From Actinoallomurus soli (GTDB lineage: Bacteria; Actinomycetota; Actinomycetes; Streptosporangiales; Streptosporangiaceae), in assembly GCF_024055715.1 (NCBI RefSeq), contig NZ_JAMXMV010000006.1, positions 372,001 to 436,000 on the forward strand: a stretch of DNA of 64,000 nucleotides. Reading direction: 5' to 3'. Below the pieces are notes generated by a model that was given only the letters and a program-made list of their open reading frames with translations, made no database searches and was not told the origin of the DNA. The translations under genes and the position numbers were made by a program. Each line of letters begins with the position of its first letter. The stretch's first letter is position 1. Shown in pieces: positions 34,657 to 43,576 of the stretch.

Positions 34657-35840
34657 CGGCACTCACGCGGCGGCTGCAGCCCACGATCCGTGTCCGGCTC
34701 ATGCTGGTGTACGGCGGCCTGTTCCTGGTCGGCGGTCTCGTGCTGCTGGCGGTGACCTACCTGCTCGTCAAGAACAACACCCAGGGAACCCAGGCGGCGA
34801 GGGTGACCGCCGTCCAGATCGGCGCGTCCGGAACCCCCGTCAAACCGATTCCGGGTAAGTCCACCGCCCAGGTGCTCTACACGGCCGGGCAGGCGAAGGG
34901 CATGGTCCTGAAGGCACGGCAGGACTCGGCCCAGCAGGCGCTCGACTCGCTGCTCACCCAGGGCGGCATCGCCCTCGGCGTCGTAGGCGCGGCCGCGCTC
35001 GGCCTCGGCTGGTTCTTCGCCGACCGGGCGCTGCGTCCTCTGCACAGGATCACCGATACGGCCCGGCGGGTGGCGCGCAGCCGTGACCTCACCGAGCGGA
35101 TCACCTACGACGGGCCGCGCGATGACGTGAAAGAGCTGGCCGACACGTTCGACACGATGCTGGAGCGGCTGGCGCGGGCCTTCGAGGCGCAGCGGAGGTT
35201 CGTCGACAACGCCTCGCACGAGCTCCGCACGCCGCTGGCCATCAACCGGACCCTCATCGACGTGGCCGTACGCCGTCCCGACGCGAGCGAGGACGTCAAG
35301 CGGCTCGGCGAGTCGCTGCTCGTCGTCGGCGACCGGCACGAGCGGCTCATCGAAGGGCTGCTCACCCTCGCGGGCAGCGAGAACATCGTCGTCGACACGT
35401 CACCGCTCGACCTCGGCGACGTGGGCGCGCACGTCCTGGACCAGGCCAAGACGGAGACGGACCACCGGGGCCTGACCGTGCACCGCGACCTCGGCCGCGC
35501 GCCGACCGAGGGCGACCCGGTCCTCGTGGAACGCCTCGTGCAGAACCTCGTCGAGAACGCGATCCGGTACAACGTCGACGGCGGCGAGGTGTGGCTGTGC
35601 ACGCGGCGGACCGCGAACGGCGCCGAGGTCATCGTCGCGAACACCGGGCCGGTGGTCTCCGCCTACGAGGTGGAGACGCTGTTCGAGCCGTTCCGGCGGC
35701 TGCGGAGCGACCGGGTGCGCTCCGACCGGGGCACCGGCCTCGGCCTGTCCATCGTCCGCGCCATCGCGAGCGCCCACGGCGGCACCGTGACCGCCGTCCC
35801 GCGGGCGGGCGGCGGCCTCTCCGTCACCGTGAGGCTCTGA
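34653..35840 (+). CDS. Membrane sensor histidine kinase
   Basis: 395 residues: two membrane helices (LVYGGLFLVGGLVLLAVTYL and GGIALGVVGAAALGLGWFF) around a short extracellular loop, HAMP, HisKA with the phospho-His in FVDNASHELRTPLA, and HATPase (N-box VENAIRY, G2 RGTGLGLSIV). It phosphorylates the adjacent regulator. The small extracellular loop suggests that it senses the membrane or the exporter rather than a soluble ligand, as in BceS-like systems (inference). Confidence 0.95.
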   Translation: MTALTRRLQPTIRVRLMLVYGGLFLVGGLVLLAVTYLLVKNNTQGTQAARVTAVQIGASGTPVKPIPGKSTAQVLYTAGQAKGMVLKARQDSAQQALDSLLTQGGIALGVVGAAALGLGWFFADRALRPLHRITDTARRVARSRDLTERITYDGPRDDVKELADTFDTMLERLARAFEAQRRFVDNASHELRTPLAINRTLIDVAVRRPDASEDVKRLGESLLVVGDRHERLIEGLLTLAGSENIVVDTSPLDLGDVGAHVLDQAKTETDHRGLTVHRDLGRAPTEGDPVLVERLVQNLVENAIRYNVDGGEVWLCTRRTANGAEVIVANTGPVVSAYEVETLFEPFRRLRSDRVRSDRGTGLGLSIVRAIASAHGGTVTAVPRAGGGLSVTVRL

Positions 35841-35843
35841 AGA

Positions 35844-37175
35844 TCACTCGCCGCGCCACCAGCGGGCCAGGGCGTTGCTCCGCCGGGGACCGGCGTTGCG
35901 CAGCGCCGTCGCCAGGCCGCCGGCGAGGCCCATCTCCTGGTTGCCGGGGGTCGGACGCGGCGGAATGTGGATGGGCGAGAAGCGCACCGGCAGCGAGACC
36001 AGGGCGCGCTGGGCGAATCCGGGCCGCCACTCCAGCCGGTCCGCGGGCACGGCCAGCTCCATGTCCGGCAGGGCGTCGAGCACCTTCTCGACGGCGACCG
36101 CCGCGATCAGGCGCGCTTCCCCCTGCGCCGGGCACTTGTGCGGACCCGCGCCCCAGGCCAGGTGGGCGCGGTTGCCCGCCCGGTTCGTGGACGCGGCCGC
36201 GGGGTCGGTGTTGGCGGCCGCGAAGCCGATGACGACCGGCTGGTCCGCCGGCAGCCGTACGCCGCGCAGGTCGACGTCCTGCGCGGGGTAGCTGATCGCC
36301 CAGTTCGCCAGCGGCGGGTCGGCCCACAGGACCTCATCGAGCGCGTCCTCGACGGGCAGGCTGCCACCGGACAGATCCCCGGCGAACCGGTCGTCGGACA
36401 GCAGCAGGAACAGCGCGTTGGCGATCAGGTTCTGCTCCGGCTCGGTGACGAGGCCCACGAGCAGGATGATCTGCGCGATCAGCTCGTCGTCGGTCAGCTG
36501 GGCCGGGTGGGCGATCAGCCAGGACGTCAGGTCATGGTCCGGCCGGGCCCGCTTGAGCGCGACCAGTTCGGCCACGGCCTTCTCCGCGATCTGGTTGCTG
36601 TTCGCCGTGTCGACGTTCTCCACGATGCCCCGCATCCCCGTGACGATGCGTTTTCCGAGGTCGGGCGGGCAGCCGAGGATCTCGTTGAACACCATCAGGG
36701 GCAGGAGCAGCGCGTACTCGGCGCGCAGGTCCACCGTGCCCTTCTCGGAGAACCCCCGGATGAGCGTTTCGACGTTGCGCTCGACGGACTCGCGCAGGAC
36801 GTTCGAGTCGATCCTGGACAGACTGTCGGCGATCGCCGTACGCAGCCGGGCGTGCGCGGCGCCGTCCGACAGGTTGCAGGCCGGCCGATACATCATGAAC
36901 GGCAGGACCGGGCAGTCGGGCGGGACGCTCTGCTGCCAGCGGCGGGCGTCCTTCGGGAAGGTGACGGGGTCGCGCAGCACCTCGAGGGCGGCGCCGTACG
37001 AGATGACGAGGGAGGCCGGAACGCCCGGGGCCAGTTCGACGGGAGCGACCGGACCGTACCGGCGGAGCGCCTCGTAGACGCGCTGAGGGTGGGCCGCGAA
37101 GTCCGGACCGTACAGCGGCGTCCGCCCGCCGTGGGCGGGACATCCGGGCGCGGGCGCGAACGCGTCAGAACTCAC
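35844..37175 (-). CDS. Conservon cytochrome P450 (CvnE, CYP157-like) without ExxR
   Basis: 443 residues. The heme thiolate is C348 in WGAGPHKCPAQ. The K-helix motif ExxR reads E281-V-L-W284, with the Arg missing. Loss of ExxR is established for the CYP157 family, which sits in Streptomyces conservons. The I-helix, usually AGxDTT, reads GLVTEPEQ (241-248), so the oxygen-activation acid/alcohol pair is unusual. It is the last gene of the conservon, overlapping the GTPase gene by 11 bases. Substrate unknown; the protein may act in signalling. Confidence 0.9.
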   Translation of the reverse strand: MSSDAFAPAPGCPAHGGRTPLYGPDFAAHPQRVYEALRRYGPVAPVELAPGVPASLVISYGAALEVLRDPVTFPKDARRWQQSVPPDCPVLPFMMYRPACNLSDGAAHARLRTAIADSLSRIDSNVLRESVERNVETLIRGFSEKGTVDLRAEYALLLPLMVFNEILGCPPDLGKRIVTGMRGIVENVDTANSNQIAEKAVAELVALKRARPDHDLTSWLIAHPAQLTDDELIAQIILLVGLVTEPEQNLIANALFLLLSDDRFAGDLSGGSLPVEDALDEVLWADPPLANWAISYPAQDVDLRGVRLPADQPVVIGFAAANTDPAAASTNRAGNRAHLAWGAGPHKCPAQGEARLIAAVAVEKVLDALPDMELAVPADRLEWRPGFAQRALVSLPVRFSPIHIPPRPTPGNQEMGLAGGLATALRNAGPRRSNALARWWRGE

Positions 37176-37770
37176 GGATGCTCCCGTTCTGGACCGCGAT
37201 GAGGTACTCGACGAGGGTGATCAGCGCGCGGGTCGAGGACGTCCGGTCCCGCGCGTCGCAGAAGATCAGCGGCGTCGAGGGCAGCAGGTCCAGCGCCTCG
37301 CGCAGCTCCTCCTCCGCGAAGGCCGGCGCGCCGTCGAACTGGTTGATCGCGACGGCGTACCGGAGCTTCTGCTCCTCGAGGAAGCCCATGATGTCGAAGG
37401 ACTGCTCCAGCCGCCGGGTGTCCGCCAGCACGAGCGCGCCGAGTGCCCCGCGCGACAGGTCGTGCCACAGCTGGGTGAACCGGTGCTGCCCGGGCGTCCC
37501 GAACAGGTACAGCACGAGTTCCTCGCTCAGCGTCAGCCGGCCGAAGTCCATCGCGACGGTGGTCGTCTCCTTGCCGGGTACGCCCGCGAGATCGTCGATC
37601 AGGGCGCCGGCCTGCGTCATCCGTTCCTCGGTGCGCAGCGGGCGGATCTCCGACAGCGTGCCGACCAGCGTGGTCTTGCCGACGGCGAAGTGCCCGACGA
37701 TCAGCAGCTTGACCGAGGTCCGTACGGTGTCGCGTACGTAAGTGCCGTCAGAGACGAGCGCGGAGTCCAT
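37165..37770 (-). CDS. Conservon small GTPase (CvnD)
   Basis: 201 residues, Ras/MglA-like GTPase: Walker A GHFAVGKTT (26-34), switch region with GKETTTVAMDFG, G3-like FGTPGQ and G4 NQFD. In conservons the GTPase associates with the sensor kinase and roadblock proteins at the membrane in a GTP-dependent way. The ATG has GAGGTG upstream. It overlaps the DUF742 gene by 23 bases. Confidence 0.95.
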   Translation of the reverse strand: MDSALVSDGTYVRDTVRTSVKLLIVGHFAVGKTTLVGTLSEIRPLRTEERMTQAGALIDDLAGVPGKETTTVAMDFGRLTLSEELVLYLFGTPGQHRFTQLWHDLSRGALGALVLADTRRLEQSFDIMGFLEEQKLRYAVAINQFDGAPAFAEEELREALDLLPSTPLIFCDARDRTSSTRALITLVEYLIAVQNGSIREF

Positions 37771-38101
37771 CGAGCACCTCCTGGAGAAGCCGGGTCGAGG
37801 TCTCGCCGTCGTCCGTACCGCCGACCCGGGTCACGATGTGGCCGCTGTCCACCAGGTCGGACAGCAGGACCTTGGTGACGCTGATGGGGAGCGAGAGATG
37901 ACCGGCGACCTCGGCCACCGAGAGGGCGCCGCCCCGGCACAGCTCCAGGACCCGGCGCTTCTCCGGGTTGAGGCCGTTCAGGTCCGAGCGCGCGGCCATG
38001 ACGAGCGTGACGAGGTCGAAGATGTTGCGGGTCGGGCGGGCGCGCCCGCCCGTCACCACGTGCGGCCGTACGAGCGCCCGCTCCCGCCTGGCCGCGCTCA
38101 C
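37748..38101 (-). CDS. Conservon DUF742 protein (CvnC)
   Basis: 117 residues: the family start LVRPHVVTGGRARP, then a winged-helix-like domain (ALSVAEVAGHLSLPISVTKVLLSDLVDSGHI). Its role is unknown but it always accompanies the other conservon proteins. The GTG start follows GAAGGAGG. A 20-codon micro-ORF lies in the gap to the roadblock gene, touching both. Confidence 0.93.
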   Translation of the reverse strand: MSAARRERALVRPHVVTGGRARPTRNIFDLVTLVMAARSDLNGLNPEKRRVLELCRGGALSVAEVAGHLSLPISVTKVLLSDLVDSGHIVTRVGGTDDGETSTRLLQEVLDGLRARL

Positions 38102-38160
38102 GCGTCCTCCTTCGTCGGAGGAGTGACCGGAGGCGCTGTGCTCATGGCTCGCTCGCTCAC
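38098..38160 (-). CDS. 20-codon micro-ORF between conservon genes (doubtful)
   Basis: GTG at 38160 overlaps the roadblock stop (GTGA) and its TGA overlaps the DUF742 start (GTGA). The product would read VSERAMSTAPPVTPPTKEDA; an internal ATG at 38145 is also possible. Its Pro/Thr composition resembles the variable N-terminal tails of CvnC proteins, so it may be a detached tail or only a coupling device. Confidence 0.3.
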   Translation of the reverse strand: MSERAMSTAPPVTPPTKEDA

Positions 38161-38570
38161 GCGGTGACTCCCGGGACCTGTCTCGGCGGAGCGGTCAGCT
38201 CCTTGCCCAGGCGCTGGACGAGTTCCTGCAGGCGGAAGGAGATCGCCTCCATGTCGACCCGCTCCGTCGTCGAGACCGCGAGGTACGCGCCGGGACCGGC
38301 GGCGACGAGGAAGACGTATCCGTCGTCGAACTCGGTCACGGTCTGCCGCCAGGTGGTACGCGAGTCCCCGCAGAACTCCGCCGACGTGCGGGCCAGCGAC
38401 TGCAGCCCGGACATCCCGGCCGCGTGGCGTTCGGCGTCGTCACGGCTGATGCGCTTGGAGTACGCCATCAGCAGGCCGTCCGCGGACAGCAGGATGGCGT
38501 GCCGGGTCTCCGGCATTTTCAGGGCATCGTCGAGCATCCAGCCGAGCTTGTTGTTCGCGTCCTGCGTCAT
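38157..38570 (-). CDS. Conservon roadblock/LC7 protein (CvnB)
   Basis: 137 residues of roadblock/LC7 fold (LGWMLDDALKMPETRHAILLSADGLLMAYS, ...AGMSGLQSLA). These proteins bind Ras-like GTPases and act as their platforms or GAP-like partners. The start overlaps the kinase stop by 4 bases. Second gene of the conservon. Confidence 0.95.
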   Translation of the reverse strand: MTQDANNKLGWMLDDALKMPETRHAILLSADGLLMAYSKRISRDDAERHAAGMSGLQSLARTSAEFCGDSRTTWRQTVTEFDDGYVFLVAAGPGAYLAVSTTERVDMEAISFRLQELVQRLGKELTAPPRQVPGVTA

Positions 38571-39991
38571 TCGGCGATATTCCCTTCGGAGTCCGGAGAA
38601 CCAGTGGCGCGGCCGGCTCGGGTACCGCGCTGCCAGGCGCCCATCCCGGCGGCGATCTCACGCGGCGGGCGGGTGGAGGGCGGCGGCTCGATCGAGGGTG
38701 CGGGCTGCTCGCCCGTGTCGGTGACGCGCCGGCGCTTCGGCAGGCCGTTCGCGGTGACCGCGCGCTGCTCCCGCGCCGGCGACGGCACCTGGCCGGACAT
38801 GCCCGGCGCAGCGGGCATCGCCGGTGCGCTCGGCGCGGGCGGTGCGGTCGGGACGACGGGCGGGGCCGGGAGGGTCGGCGCGCTCGGCGCGGTGGGCAGG
38901 GCCGGTGCGGGGCGCTCGGCGCGTACGGGCCGCGGCTCCGTCCACACCGGCTGCTCGGCGCGTCGCGGCTGCGGCTCGCTCCGTGCGGGGGCCGGCTCGG
39001 TGTCGAGGTGGGTCAGCAGTTCGCCGGGGAGGAACAGCACGGCGCGCACACCGCCGTACGGCGAGCTGCTGTCGACCGACACCCGGAAGCCGTACCGCGC
39101 GGCCAGCACACCGACGACGGCGAAGCCGACCTGCGGCGGGTCGCCGAGCCGGTTGATGTCCACGGAATCCCGCCCGGACAGCAGCCGCTCGGCCCGCTGG
39201 ATCTCCTCCGCGTCCATGGCGACGCCGGCGTCGTCGATCACGATGGCGACGCCGTTGTGCGCCTGCCGGAAGTTGACCTCGACGGTGGTGTTCGGCTGGG
39301 AGTGGCGGGCGGCGTTGTCCAGGAGTTCGGCGACCGCCAGCACGACCGGCTCGACCACGCGGCTGATGACGGCGATGTTCGACTGCGGCTGGACGTCGAT
39401 GCGCAGGTAGTCGCGGATCCGGGAGGTCGCGCCGCGTACGACGTCGACCAGCGCCGCCGCGGACCTCTGCTGCCCCGGCCACGACCCGCAGAGCACGGCG
39501 GTGGCCTGGGCGCGCCGGCCGAGCTGGGCGTTCATGTGGTCGATTCTCATGAGGCCTTCGAGGACGTCCGGGTCGTCGTGGCGCTCCTGCATGGTGGAGA
39601 TGGCCAGCTGCTGCTCATTGGCGAGGCTCTGCACGGCGCGCATCATGGCCTTCAGGGTGACCTTGGCGGACTGGTCCGCCCGCTCCTTCGCGCGTTCGGC
39701 GTAGTCCGTGAACATACTCAGGATCGCCCGAATGCCCTGCTCGGCGCTGGTTCCCGCGAAACTCGGATTGCGCGGGCCGGGCACCGCCACCGGTTTGCCG
39801 TAAAGGGACTCCACGAGCGCCGGGGTACGGACGGCGACGAGGTGGCGCAGCTCCTCGTCGCGGACGCGCGCCGTCTCCTCCAGCGTGCCGGCGCGGCGGC
39901 GCAGCCGGGAGGAGATCTGCCGCTCCCGTACGAGCAGCACCACGGCGACCAGGAGCCCGGCCGTCAGGCACACGAAGGCGACCGCCGACAT
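38567..39991 (-). CDS. Conservon sensor kinase-like protein (CvnA)
   Basis: 474 residues. One N-terminal membrane helix (AFVCLTAGLLVAVVLLV), a coiled linker, then an HATPase domain (AELLDNAARHSQPNTTVEVN, DDAGVAMD, GFAVVGVLAARYGF) and a Pro/Ala/Arg-rich disordered tail of about 150 residues. There is no clear phospho-accepting His box. It is the membrane anchor of the conservon complex. The ATG at 39991 follows GAGGAG and begins just before the helix. Confidence 0.92.
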   Translation of the reverse strand: MSAVAFVCLTAGLLVAVVLLVRERQISSRLRRRAGTLEETARVRDEELRHLVAVRTPALVESLYGKPVAVPGPRNPSFAGTSAEQGIRAILSMFTDYAERAKERADQSAKVTLKAMMRAVQSLANEQQLAISTMQERHDDPDVLEGLMRIDHMNAQLGRRAQATAVLCGSWPGQQRSAAALVDVVRGATSRIRDYLRIDVQPQSNIAVISRVVEPVVLAVAELLDNAARHSQPNTTVEVNFRQAHNGVAIVIDDAGVAMDAEEIQRAERLLSGRDSVDINRLGDPPQVGFAVVGVLAARYGFRVSVDSSSPYGGVRAVLFLPGELLTHLDTEPAPARSEPQPRRAEQPVWTEPRPVRAERPAPALPTAPSAPTLPAPPVVPTAPPAPSAPAMPAAPGMSGQVPSPAREQRAVTANGLPKRRRVTDTGEQPAPSIEPPPSTRPPREIAAGMGAWQRGTRAGRATGSPDSEGNIAE

Positions 39992-40110
39992 GTATCGCTC
40001 CTCAGATCCTCGAGGTGGAAAGGGGGGAGGCGAGTGCTCCACATTTCGGGTCAGTACTCATTAAGTCGCAAAGACTACAGCCCGTGATCTTCGCGTACCA
40101 GGGCAATACG

Positions 40111-40140
40111 AAAAAAGACCAGCCCGTTAAAGGTCTGGTC
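40111..40140 (-). terminator. Intrinsic terminator for purA
   Basis: On the minus strand GACCAG and CTGGTC form a 6-bp stem with a 12-base loop, followed directly by six U. It is the only classical U-run terminator I see in the window. A stronger 11-bp hairpin lies between it and purA. Confidence 0.75.
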
Positions 40141-40150
40141 CCGTACGACT

Positions 40151-40178
40151 TGACGGCCCTGAATGGTCAGGGCCGTCA
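40151..40178 (-). terminator. Strong hairpin just after purA
   Basis: TGACGGCCCTG and CAGGGCCGTCA pair perfectly over 11 bp with a 6-base loop, 11 bases past the purA stop. With the downstream U-run hairpin it forms a double terminator. Confidence 0.75.
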
Positions 40179-40188
40179 CGTCGGCAAG

Positions 40189-41472
40189 TCAGATCAGGGA
40201 GTGGAGCTGAAGTGTCTGGTCACGGCCGGGACCGACGCCGATGGCGCTGATCTGGGCTCCTGACATCTCCTCCAGCGCCCGGACGTAGTCCTGCGCCTTC
40301 TTGGGCAGGTCCTCGAACGTCTTGCACTCGGAGATGTCCTCCTGCCAGCCGTCCAGCTCCTCGTAGATCGGCTTGGCGTGGTGGAACCCGGTCTGCGTCA
40401 TCGGGAGCTCGTCGCAGCGCTCGCCGTCGATGTCGTAGGCCACGCAGACCGGGATCTTGTCCAGGCCCGACAGCACGTCGAGCTTGGTGAGGAAGTAGTC
40501 GGTCACGCCGTTGACGCGCGTGGCGTACCGGGCGATCACCGCGTCGAACCAGCCGCAGCGGCGGTTGCGGCCCGTCGTCACGCCGTACTCGCCGCCGGTC
40601 GTGCGCAGCCAGTCGCCCGTCTCGTCGAGCAGCTCGGTGGGGAACGGCCCGGAGCCGACGCGGGTGGTGTACGCCTTCAGGATGCCGATCACCTTGGTGA
40701 TGCGGGTCGGGCCGACGCCCGAGCCCGCGCACGCCCCGCCCGAGGTCGGGCTGGAGGAGGTCACGAAGGGGTACGTGCCGTGGTCGACGTCGAGGAGCGT
40801 GCCCTGGGCGCCCTCCAGGAGGACCAGCTTGTCCTCGTCGAGCGCCTTGTTGATCACGAGTGCGGTGTCGGCGATGTGCGGGCGCAGCCGCTCGCCGTAC
40901 GCGATGTACTCCTCGATGATCGGGTTGAGCTCGATGGCGCGCCGGTTGTACACCTTGGCGAGGATCTGGTTCTTGTCGCGCAGCGCGAGCTCGAGCTTCT
41001 GGCGCAGGATGCCGGGGTCGAGCAGGTCCTGCACCCGGATGCCCATCCGGGCGATCTTGTCGCCGTACGCCGGCCCGATGCCACGACCGGTGGTGCCGAT
41101 CTGGGCCTTGCCGAGGTACCGCTCGCTCACCTTGTCGAGGGCCTTGTGGTGCGGCATGATCAAGTGGGCGTTCGCCGAGATCAGCAGCCGGTCGCAGCTC
41201 ACCCCGCGCGCCTGCAGCCCGTCGATCTCCTCCAGCAGCACCCCCGGGTCGATGACCACGCCGTTCCCGATCACGGGGACGACGTCCGGGGAGAGCACCC
41301 CTGACGGGAGCAGATGGAGGGCGTAGGACTGGTCGCCGATGACGACGGTGTGCCCCGCGTTGTTACCGCCCTGGTATCGGACGACATAGTCGACGTCGCC
41401 GCCGAGAATATCGGTGGCCTTGCCCTTGCCTTCGTCGCCCCACTGGGCGCCGACGAGCACGATGGCCGGCAT
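40189..41472 (-). CDS. purA: Adenylosuccinate synthetase
   Basis: 427 residues. GTP-dependent joining of IMP and aspartate to adenylosuccinate, the first step from IMP to AMP. The N-terminal [11 protein letters not shown] loop, [19 protein letters not shown] and the [26 protein letters not shown] region are complete ([11 protein letters not shown] type). The ATG at 41472 fits the family; the longer frame adds only seven residues. It lies downstream of the DUF3151 gene, a common actinobacterial pairing. Confidence 0.97.
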   Translation of the reverse strand: MPAIVLVGAQWGDEGKGKATDILGGDVDYVVRYQGGNNAGHTVVIGDQSYALHLLPSGVLSPDVVPVIGNGVVIDPGVLLEEIDGLQARGVSCDRLLISANAHLIMPHHKALDKVSERYLGKAQIGTTGRGIGPAYGDKIARMGIRVQDLLDPGILRQKLELALRDKNQILAKVYNRRAIELNPIIEEYIAYGERLRPHIADTALVINKALDEDKLVLLEGAQGTLLDVDHGTYPFVTSSSPTSGGACAGSGVGPTRITKVIGILKAYTTRVGSGPFPTELLDETGDWLRTTGGEYGVTTGRNRRCGWFDAVIARYATRVNGVTDYFLTKLDVLSGLDKIPVCVAYDIDGERCDELPMTQTGFHHAKPIYEELDGWQEDISECKTFEDLPKKAQDYVRALEEMSGAQISAIGVGPGRDQTLQLHSLI

Positions 41473-41499
41473 AGGAGCTCTCTCCCCTGGCATCGACGA

Positions 41500-41537
41500 A
41501 GCCCCTGGCGCAAGCAGCAGCGACAGGGGCTCTTGCG
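41500..41537 (-). promoter_or_regulatory. Overlapping alternative hairpins upstream of purA
   Basis: AGCCCCTG (41500-41507) pairs with CAGGGGCT (41524-41531) over 8 bp. The interleaved CGCAAG (41509-41514) pairs with CTTGCG (41532-41537). The two stems exclude each other topologically, so this may be a terminator of the DUF3151 transcript or a switchable purA leader. Confidence 0.45.
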
Positions 41538-41585
41538 ATCAGAGGGTACCCGCCGGATGACCGCGAGGAAAACGGTAGGTGCCGG

Positions 41586-41999
41586 TCAGGAGGCCAGAAC
41601 CTCGACCGCCGTGGGGCTGGAGTCCCGCAGGAAGGTCCGGCAGCGCTCCGCCTCGTCGTCCTCGCCGATCGCCGCGGCGGCCCTGGCGAGCGCGTGCAGG
41701 GCGCGCAGGAACCCGCGGTTCGGCGCGTGCTCCCAGGGGACCGGGCCGTGGCCCTTCCACCCCGCGCGGCGGAGCGCGTCGAGTCCGCGGTGGTAGCCGG
41801 TACGCGCGTAGGCGTACGACTCGATCACGTCGCCCTTCCCGAAGGCGCGGTCGGCGAGCTCGGCCCAGCCGGCCGGGTACGCCGGGAAGCGGGCGACGAC
41901 CTCGAAGGGGTCGACCCCGGCCTCCAGGGACTGTCGGGCTTCGTCGTTGTCCGGCAGCTCGGTCGGGGCCGGCCCGCCGAGAAGGTTCTGGTGCTCCAT
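41586..41999 (-). CDS. DUF3151 protein
   Basis: 137 residues, all-helical, TPR-like ([38 protein letters not shown]) with the typical GHGPVPWEH segment. The family is actinobacterial, of unknown function, and usually next to purA as here. No signal or membrane segment. Confidence 0.85.
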   Translation of the reverse strand: MEHQNLLGGPAPTELPDNDEARQSLEAGVDPFEVVARFPAYPAGWAELADRAFGKGDVIESYAYARTGYHRGLDALRRAGWKGHGPVPWEHAPNRGFLRALHALARAAAAIGEDDEAERCRTFLRDSSPTAVEVLAS

Positions 42000-42085
42000 G
42001 GGGTCATCCTGCCCTTTTCGACGGCGTTCTCCTATTCCACAGGGTGGGAAACTTCGTCGATATTGCTGCTGGGTACGGTTGCGGC

Positions 42086-42925
42086 ATGACCGAAACCACG
42101 TTCACCATCGGTGGGGACCTGACCGTAAATCGCCTGGGGTACGGCGCCATGCGCATCACCGGGCCCGGCATCTGGGGTCCTCCGGCCGACCGGGACGAGG
42201 CGCTCCGGGTGCTGCGGCGCGCCGTCGAGCTCGGCGTGGACTTCATCGACACCGCCGACTCCTACGGCCCGTACGTCTCGGAGGAGCTGATCCACGAGGC
42301 ACTGCACCCGTACGACGGTGTGAAGATCGCCACGAAGGCCGGTTTCGTCCGGACGGGCCCGAACGAATGGCATCCGGTCGGCCGGCCGAAGTACCTCCGC
42401 CAGCAGGTGCTGATGAGCCTGCGCCGGCTCGGCCTGGAGCGGCTGGACCTGCTCCAGTTGCACCGCATCGACCCGGAGGTCCCCCTCGCCGACCAGCTCG
42501 GCGAGCTGCGCGACCTGCAGCAGGAGGGGAAGATCCGGCACATCGGGCTGTCCGAGGTCGGTGTCGAGGAGATCGAGCGGGCCCGGGAGATCGTTCCGAT
42601 CGTCACCGTGCAGAACCTCTACAACCTGACCAACCGCCGGTCCGAGGACGTCCTGGACTACTGCGAGCGGGAGGGCATCGGGTTCATCCCGTGGTTCCCG
42701 CTGGCCGTCGGCGAACTCGCCAAACCGGGCGGGCACCTCGACCAGATCGCCAAGGAGCTGAACGCCACGCCGTCGCAGGTGGCGCTGGCGTGGCTGCTCC
42801 GGCGCTCGCCGGTGATGCTGCCGATCCCCGGCACCGGCTCCGTGGAGCATCTCGAGGAGAACATGGGTGCCGCGAACCTCACCCTGACCGACGACCAGTT
42901 GGCCGCGCTGTCCGAGCTGTCCTAG
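42086..42925 (+). CDS. Aldo/keto reductase
   Basis: 279 residues, NADPH-dependent TIM barrel. Catalytic tetrad visible: Asp and Tyr in DTADSYG, Lys in IATKAGF, His in LLQLHRID; the NADPH site [11 protein letters not shown] is near the C-terminus. Reduces carbonyl compounds; substrate unknown. The ATG start is preceded by GGTACGGTTGCGGC and has no good ribosome site. Its stop codon shares a CTAG with the convergent GNAT gene. Confidence 0.92.
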   Translation: MTETTFTIGGDLTVNRLGYGAMRITGPGIWGPPADRDEALRVLRRAVELGVDFIDTADSYGPYVSEELIHEALHPYDGVKIATKAGFVRTGPNEWHPVGRPKYLRQQVLMSLRRLGLERLDLLQLHRIDPEVPLADQLGELRDLQQEGKIRHIGLSEVGVEEIERAREIVPIVTVQNLYNLTNRRSEDVLDYCEREGIGFIPWFPLAVGELAKPGGHLDQIAKELNATPSQVALAWLLRRSPVMLPIPGTGSVEHLEENMGAANLTLTDDQLAALSELS

Positions 42926-43512
42926 CCGTCCTGAAGCGTGATCCGGTAGATCAGCGCGCCGTCCTCGCCGTGGGCGGCGGCCGCGTGCGGCCAGAGGCCG
43001 CCGATCGCCGCCCGTGCGGCGTGGTTGTCCACCAGGACGTCGGCGCGTAGCTCGCCGATCCCGCGGGCGCGGGCCAGCCGGGTCAGGCCGGTGACCAGCC
43101 GCCGGCCGACGCCCCGGCGCTGCCAGGGGTCCGCGACCATGACCGCGAGGTCCGCGAGCCCCGGCAGGGTCGCGTCGCGCGTGTACTCGGCGATCCCGGC
43201 GATCTCGGTGCCCGCGACGGCGACGAGCGCGTCGCGGTCCCAGTGGTCCACCCGGCTCAGCGTCTCCGCGTAGAACGCCGGAATCCGCGGCGTCCCCGCG
43301 AAGAACCTGCGGTACAGGCTGAGCGTCGAGAGCCGCATGCCGAGCACCCCCTCCCGGTCGCCGTCCTCGTACGGCCGCACCCCGACGACCGGCATGGAGC
43401 CCTCGTCCGGCCGCGCGCCGGCGACCGGAAGGGCGCCGCCGGCAAGGCGCAGGGGTGCTGAACGGGGAATGAGTTTCGTCACGAAACCCATTGCATCATC
43501 GGTGAGTTTCAT
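42922..43512 (-). CDS. GNAT-family N-acetyltransferase
   Basis: 196 residues. A GNAT core ([17 protein letters not shown], then [25 protein letters not shown] with the acetyl-CoA Q-x2-G-x-G/A loop) follows an N-terminal region with [13 protein letters not shown], as in GNATs of the Pat/acetate-CoA ligase-linked type. It transfers acetyl groups to an amine or a protein lysine. The start at 43512 is uncertain because no strong ribosome site is seen. Convergent with the aldo/keto reductase gene. Confidence 0.82.
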   Translation of the reverse strand: MKLTDDAMGFVTKLIPRSAPLRLAGGALPVAGARPDEGSMPVVGVRPYEDGDREGVLGMRLSTLSLYRRFFAGTPRIPAFYAETLSRVDHWDRDALVAVAGTEIAGIAEYTRDATLPGLADLAVMVADPWQRRGVGRRLVTGLTRLARARGIGELRADVLVDNHAARAAIGGLWPHAAAAHGEDGALIYRITLQDG

Positions 43513-43576
43513 GAAGCAACCCTGTGCTCCGGAAAAGGGCCGGAGGCGCGATGCCGCCTCCGGCCCGCGTGGTCGG

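Noticed and set aside
35841-35843. Possible terminator between the sensor kinase and the convergent P450 gene
   Set aside because: Only three bases separate the genes and no hairpin is visible there.
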